This document shows, piece after piece, positions 61,151-64,000 of a stretch of 64,000 nucleotides of DNA; positions within the stretch are counted from its first letter, which is position 1, and the number at the start of each line of letters is the position of its first letter. Origin of the DNA: Ptiloglossa arizonensis (Eukaryota > Arthropoda > Insecta > Hymenoptera > Colletidae); assembly GCF_051014685.1 (NCBI RefSeq), contig NC_135055.1:13876001-13940000 (forward strand). The letters are read 5' to 3'. The notes beneath the pieces were generated by a model. That model did not search any database and was not told where the DNA came from. It saw nothing but the letters and a program-made list of their open reading frames with translations. The position numbers were made by a program, and so were the translations under genes.

Positions 61151-63310
61151 CGAAGCATATAATATTCTAGATCGAATTGGCAATCATACAAATTTCTAGT
61201 TCCGTCAACGCAATGTTACTCACGTTACACCGTACTCGTGTATTCTGCGTGCAGAAGTAGCACGTGGACAGGTTAGATTCAGGGTCAAAGACCAAGATCA
61301 AACGATTATGTAATTATCCGTTGAAGTATTTGTTTCCAAGGGATATACAATATCGCTGTTTGGCGACGGCAGTGACTATAATCCGTGGTCAGTTTTAGTC
61401 CTTGACATTACGCCGTTACAAATTATGTTGCACTCTCATTCCCACGTACTCACCAGTGCACATGCACCGAATGCACTCCGTGTACTGACTATAAATCGAG
61501 TAAGCGCGCGCAACTTCTCGGCGCAGGTAGCGCCATCTGCGAGAAACCCGCGTTACCAAGTTTGCCGTAATATTGAACCAATAAACGGGAAAACTTATTT
61601 ATGCCGCCAAGAAAGTAAACTATTAATTCAATAACGATTTCGATAATCCTCCAACTTATTTTTAAGATAGTTACGTAAACTTTGGTACATTTCCGTTTAT
61701 ATATATATATGCAGAAGGGAATAACAATATGTAGTACGTTATAAGTTACGTAAATTTCACTTTGAAAATTGTGAATTTTGTTCTATTTTTGGCGACACGA
61801 ACTAGATGCATGCATTGCTACATTATTCGACGCAGTTATGCACAGTGCGTCATTGTTTGACGGTTAGTTGTATCACAAACGACAAAAAGTCATTATTTTA
61901 TTTTTTAAATTGAAAATACGTAGAAGATGACCGAGTATAATTTGATTAATTACGAACCTTTTCAGGATTAAATATTATTAGTGTAATGAGATGTTAATTT
62001 TGTAACGAGAAATCAATTAATATTCTTACAGAAACTCAATGGTTGTCATAGAAATGCAATTCCGTTATTGTAATAACTGTCTTGTATCTTTTATGAAACG
62101 TAAAAGTTCCACGTGTTAAGTCAATTTTTATCGTAAACATTCGGTTTGCAAAATCTGTTTTGCGTCTCGCATTGAGATTTCAAGGACACGAGTTTATTAT
62201 GTTTCGAGACGGTAGTTCTCAAACGTGTTTGTTATACGGTAGAACTCTCGAGGAATGCATACATACATTTAAGCCTCAGTTTATAAGAATCTATTTTATC
62301 GTATTATCTATCACGGCATTTATTTACTAATGATACCTAAGTTTTCGTTAGCGCGATGTGATTTTAGGCGCATTTTTAACGTAAATTTATCCAATGAACT
62401 TTTATTATCCGTGATTTAAGTCAATGGCACAAGATCAAGTTTTAGAAGAATAAAAATAGAATAAGACAGATGAAAGTCTATTTGAAAAAATTAAATTTCA
62501 TCTGGTTTGCAACCAGAATCATTGTAGAATTAACAGAGTCATTGTAAATTCTTAAAGTACATAAATTTTCGATCTGACACGATCACAGGGACATTTTTAT
62601 AAAATGATTTTATAAATGGCACTCAATACGTTTTAAGGGTCTTTAGTTTTTATAATATTCGTATTCGATATTTTAATACATTCTTGACACTGTATTATAT
62701 ATTTGCTGATACTTTCTTGTAAATGAATTTATTATGTACAATATTGTTTAGTCGTAAAGAACAATACTTGTTTATTCAAAATAAAAATATTGCTCTTACA
62801 ATCAAGAATATACACAATTTTACCTCTTCTCGGAGGAATTTCTTGCAAAAAAAATGATCGTATCGTTCGAAATCGTTGGTATCTTAACCCTCGTCTTGTC
62901 ACACCTGGGTCACTTTTGACCCAGAGAGACTCTCGTATCGTTCAATAATACCGTTGGTACGACACTCCTTAGAAGTTAAGCATCATTAAATAATACCAGA
63001 ATTTTAATTCGTAATATTTGTGCGAGTGAGGTGAAGTTACGGGTCCGTTTGGACCCACGCGTGGTCCTCTCCGTGGTCGTTTAAATCGTTGGTTGATTTT
63101 TCGACTTTTGTGCACAGATCTTTCCCGGTTGTGTTCAACGATCGTATCAAAATCGAAATCCTCGAGTAATCGAGGATTCGAACACCAATTCGTGGGCTTT
63201 GTTCCACGTGAACTGTCCTGCGGCGTGTTACAATGACGATCGACTCGATATCGAGGCGATCGACAAGAGAACCTGTACGAGGTTCCGACAGCTGTCTCAG
63301 CCACGTAGAG
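61151..63310. promoter_or_regulatory. Intergenic region between divergent GSKIP and F-box genes
   Basis: This spacer of about 2.2 kb holds the 5' regions of two divergent genes. A GC-rich patch at 61,420-61,570 includes caggtagcgccatctgcgag, whose minus strand reads AGATGGCGC, like the core of CTCF sites. The middle (61,600-62,850) is AT-rich with nothing recognisable. From 62,880 to 63,310 GC content rises, and this is probably the F-box promoter and leader. The 158-codon minus frame at 62,969-63,445 overlaps the F-box exon and is taken as a shadow. Confidence 0.5.
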
Positions 63311-63364
63311 ATGAAGACGGGCCAAGCTGAAACTGGGAGATGTGGGATCAGCTACCGGAGCTGA
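63311..63364 (+). promoter_or_regulatory. Overlapping upstream ORF at the F-box gene start
   Basis: An ATG at 63,311 opens a 17-codon frame ending TGA at 63,364, out of frame with and overlapping the main ATG at 63,340. It could dampen translation of the F-box protein if it is inside the mature leader. Confidence 0.4.
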
Positions 63365-63531
63365 TATTGACGCAGATATTCGGTCACCTCGGTCGTGGGG
63401 ATCGTGCCAACGTTGCACAAGTTTGTCAGTTATGGAACCGTGCACTCTCGTCGCCGGTTCTCTGGCGTTCTGTAACGGTCCTCATCGACCGTGATCTGCG
63501 GGGTGACTTTCCATTGGCGGGAGAATTAGCC
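63340..63531 (+). CDS. F-box protein, first coding exon (partial, continues beyond the right side)
   Basis: The exon encodes 64 residues, starts MWDQLPELILTQIFGHL and ends GDFPLAGELA before a possible GTACGC donor at 63,532. Residues 4-45 form a typical F-box (LPELILTQIFGHLGRGDR, VCQLWNRALSSPVLWRSV), the motif that binds SKP1 in SCF ubiquitin ligases. The sequence is closest by eye to FBXO33/FBXO39-type proteins, whose C-terminal part usually has leucine-rich repeats, but this exon alone cannot settle the subfamily. No second exon was recognised in the last 470 bases. The donor is non-optimal; without it the frame ends seven codons later. Confidence 0.8.
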
Positions 63532-64000
63532 GTACGCAACATTTACAAAATATAAAACGTCGAACATTTTTCTACCGTTCTTGAATCAACCTTTAGCTCT
63601 TTGAACACGAGAGGCGACTCTCGATCGCCACCAAATTTAGCCCAATTTTTAACCTTTTGCATAGGTACCTTTTACATTTCTAGAGGTGATTCTCGACAGT
63701 TACGAAATTTTATCTAATTCTTAAACTTTTACACTCGAGAGATGATTCTTGATCGTTAGTGAAAAGTTGTTTTCGAAAACCTAAATATCGTGTCACGGTA
63801 GAATGTAAGAATACACGAAACATCGAAGTAAGAAAGTGACGTTTCAAAGTAATCCTATGATTTATTTTTACCTCTCGTTAGAAATTTCAGTTTCTTTTTT
63901 AGAAGAACCTTTGTGTACAAAGGGTTAATCCATTCACCCTGAATTGCGAGAATAAGACTCGTAATGTATTAAACTAAAATGTGTTATGAGTTTGACTCGT
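63532..64000 (+). other. Presumed intron of the F-box gene
   Basis: AT-rich sequence with short diverged direct repeats (ctcgagaggtgattctcga-like words near 63,610, 63,685 and 63,740). No exon recognised. Confidence 0.5.

Noticed and set aside
63150..63200. ggattcgaac-like word and cctcgagtaatcgagg hairpin suggesting a tRNA end
   Set aside because: The flanking sequence cannot be folded into acceptor, D and anticodon arms. It is only a short palindrome.
62969..63445. 158-codon minus-strand frame
   Set aside because: It overlaps the convincing F-box exon on the opposite strand and shows no family motif.

Overview
The window looks like a piece of insect nuclear genome, most likely hymenopteran and probably a bee. 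The species call is inference. It rests on spliced genes with short GT-AG introns, a ZAD-type C2H2 zinc-finger protein (an arthropod-expanded family), mariner-type MITE remnants, and a CpG-rich gene-poor half next to an AT-rich gene half. No bacterial operon, tRNA, rRNA or CRISPR array was recognised.

Positions 1 to about 39,670 hold no gene that I recognise. This part is CpG-rich and full of minisatellites, microsatellites, homopolymers and TE remnants. It contains several short stretches with good splice signals and open frames (about 7.55, 12.47, 22.35, 28.96, 30.4-30.66, 35.8-35.98 and 37.95 kb). These are reported as low-confidence exon candidates. A GC-rich leader-like stretch at about 39.67-40.05 kb ends in a strong donor on the minus strand, so much of the region could be the long first intron of a minus-strand gene whose body lies to the left.

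Positions 40.4 to 64 kb carry five recognisable genes. USP39 (minus, nine coding exons, 508 aa) is a catalytically dead ubiquitin-protease-fold splicing factor. A ZAD plus ten-finger C2H2 protein (plus, four exons, 752 aa) is divergent from USP39 across about 1 kb. A TMCC-family coiled-coil, two-transmembrane protein (minus, nine coding exons, 573 aa) has a distant 5' UTR exon, an alternative first exon and an extra 3' exon. A GSKIP homologue (minus, 117 aa) and the first coding exon of an F-box protein (plus, running off the right edge) finish the window.

The genes do not form a pathway. They are independent housekeeping or regulatory genes: tri-snRNP assembly, transcription, ER membrane, GSK3/PKA scaffolding and ubiquitin ligase adaptor. 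Exon borders were read by eye from phase-consistent GT/AG pairs and similarity to family sequences recalled from general knowledge. No alignment or expression data were available.
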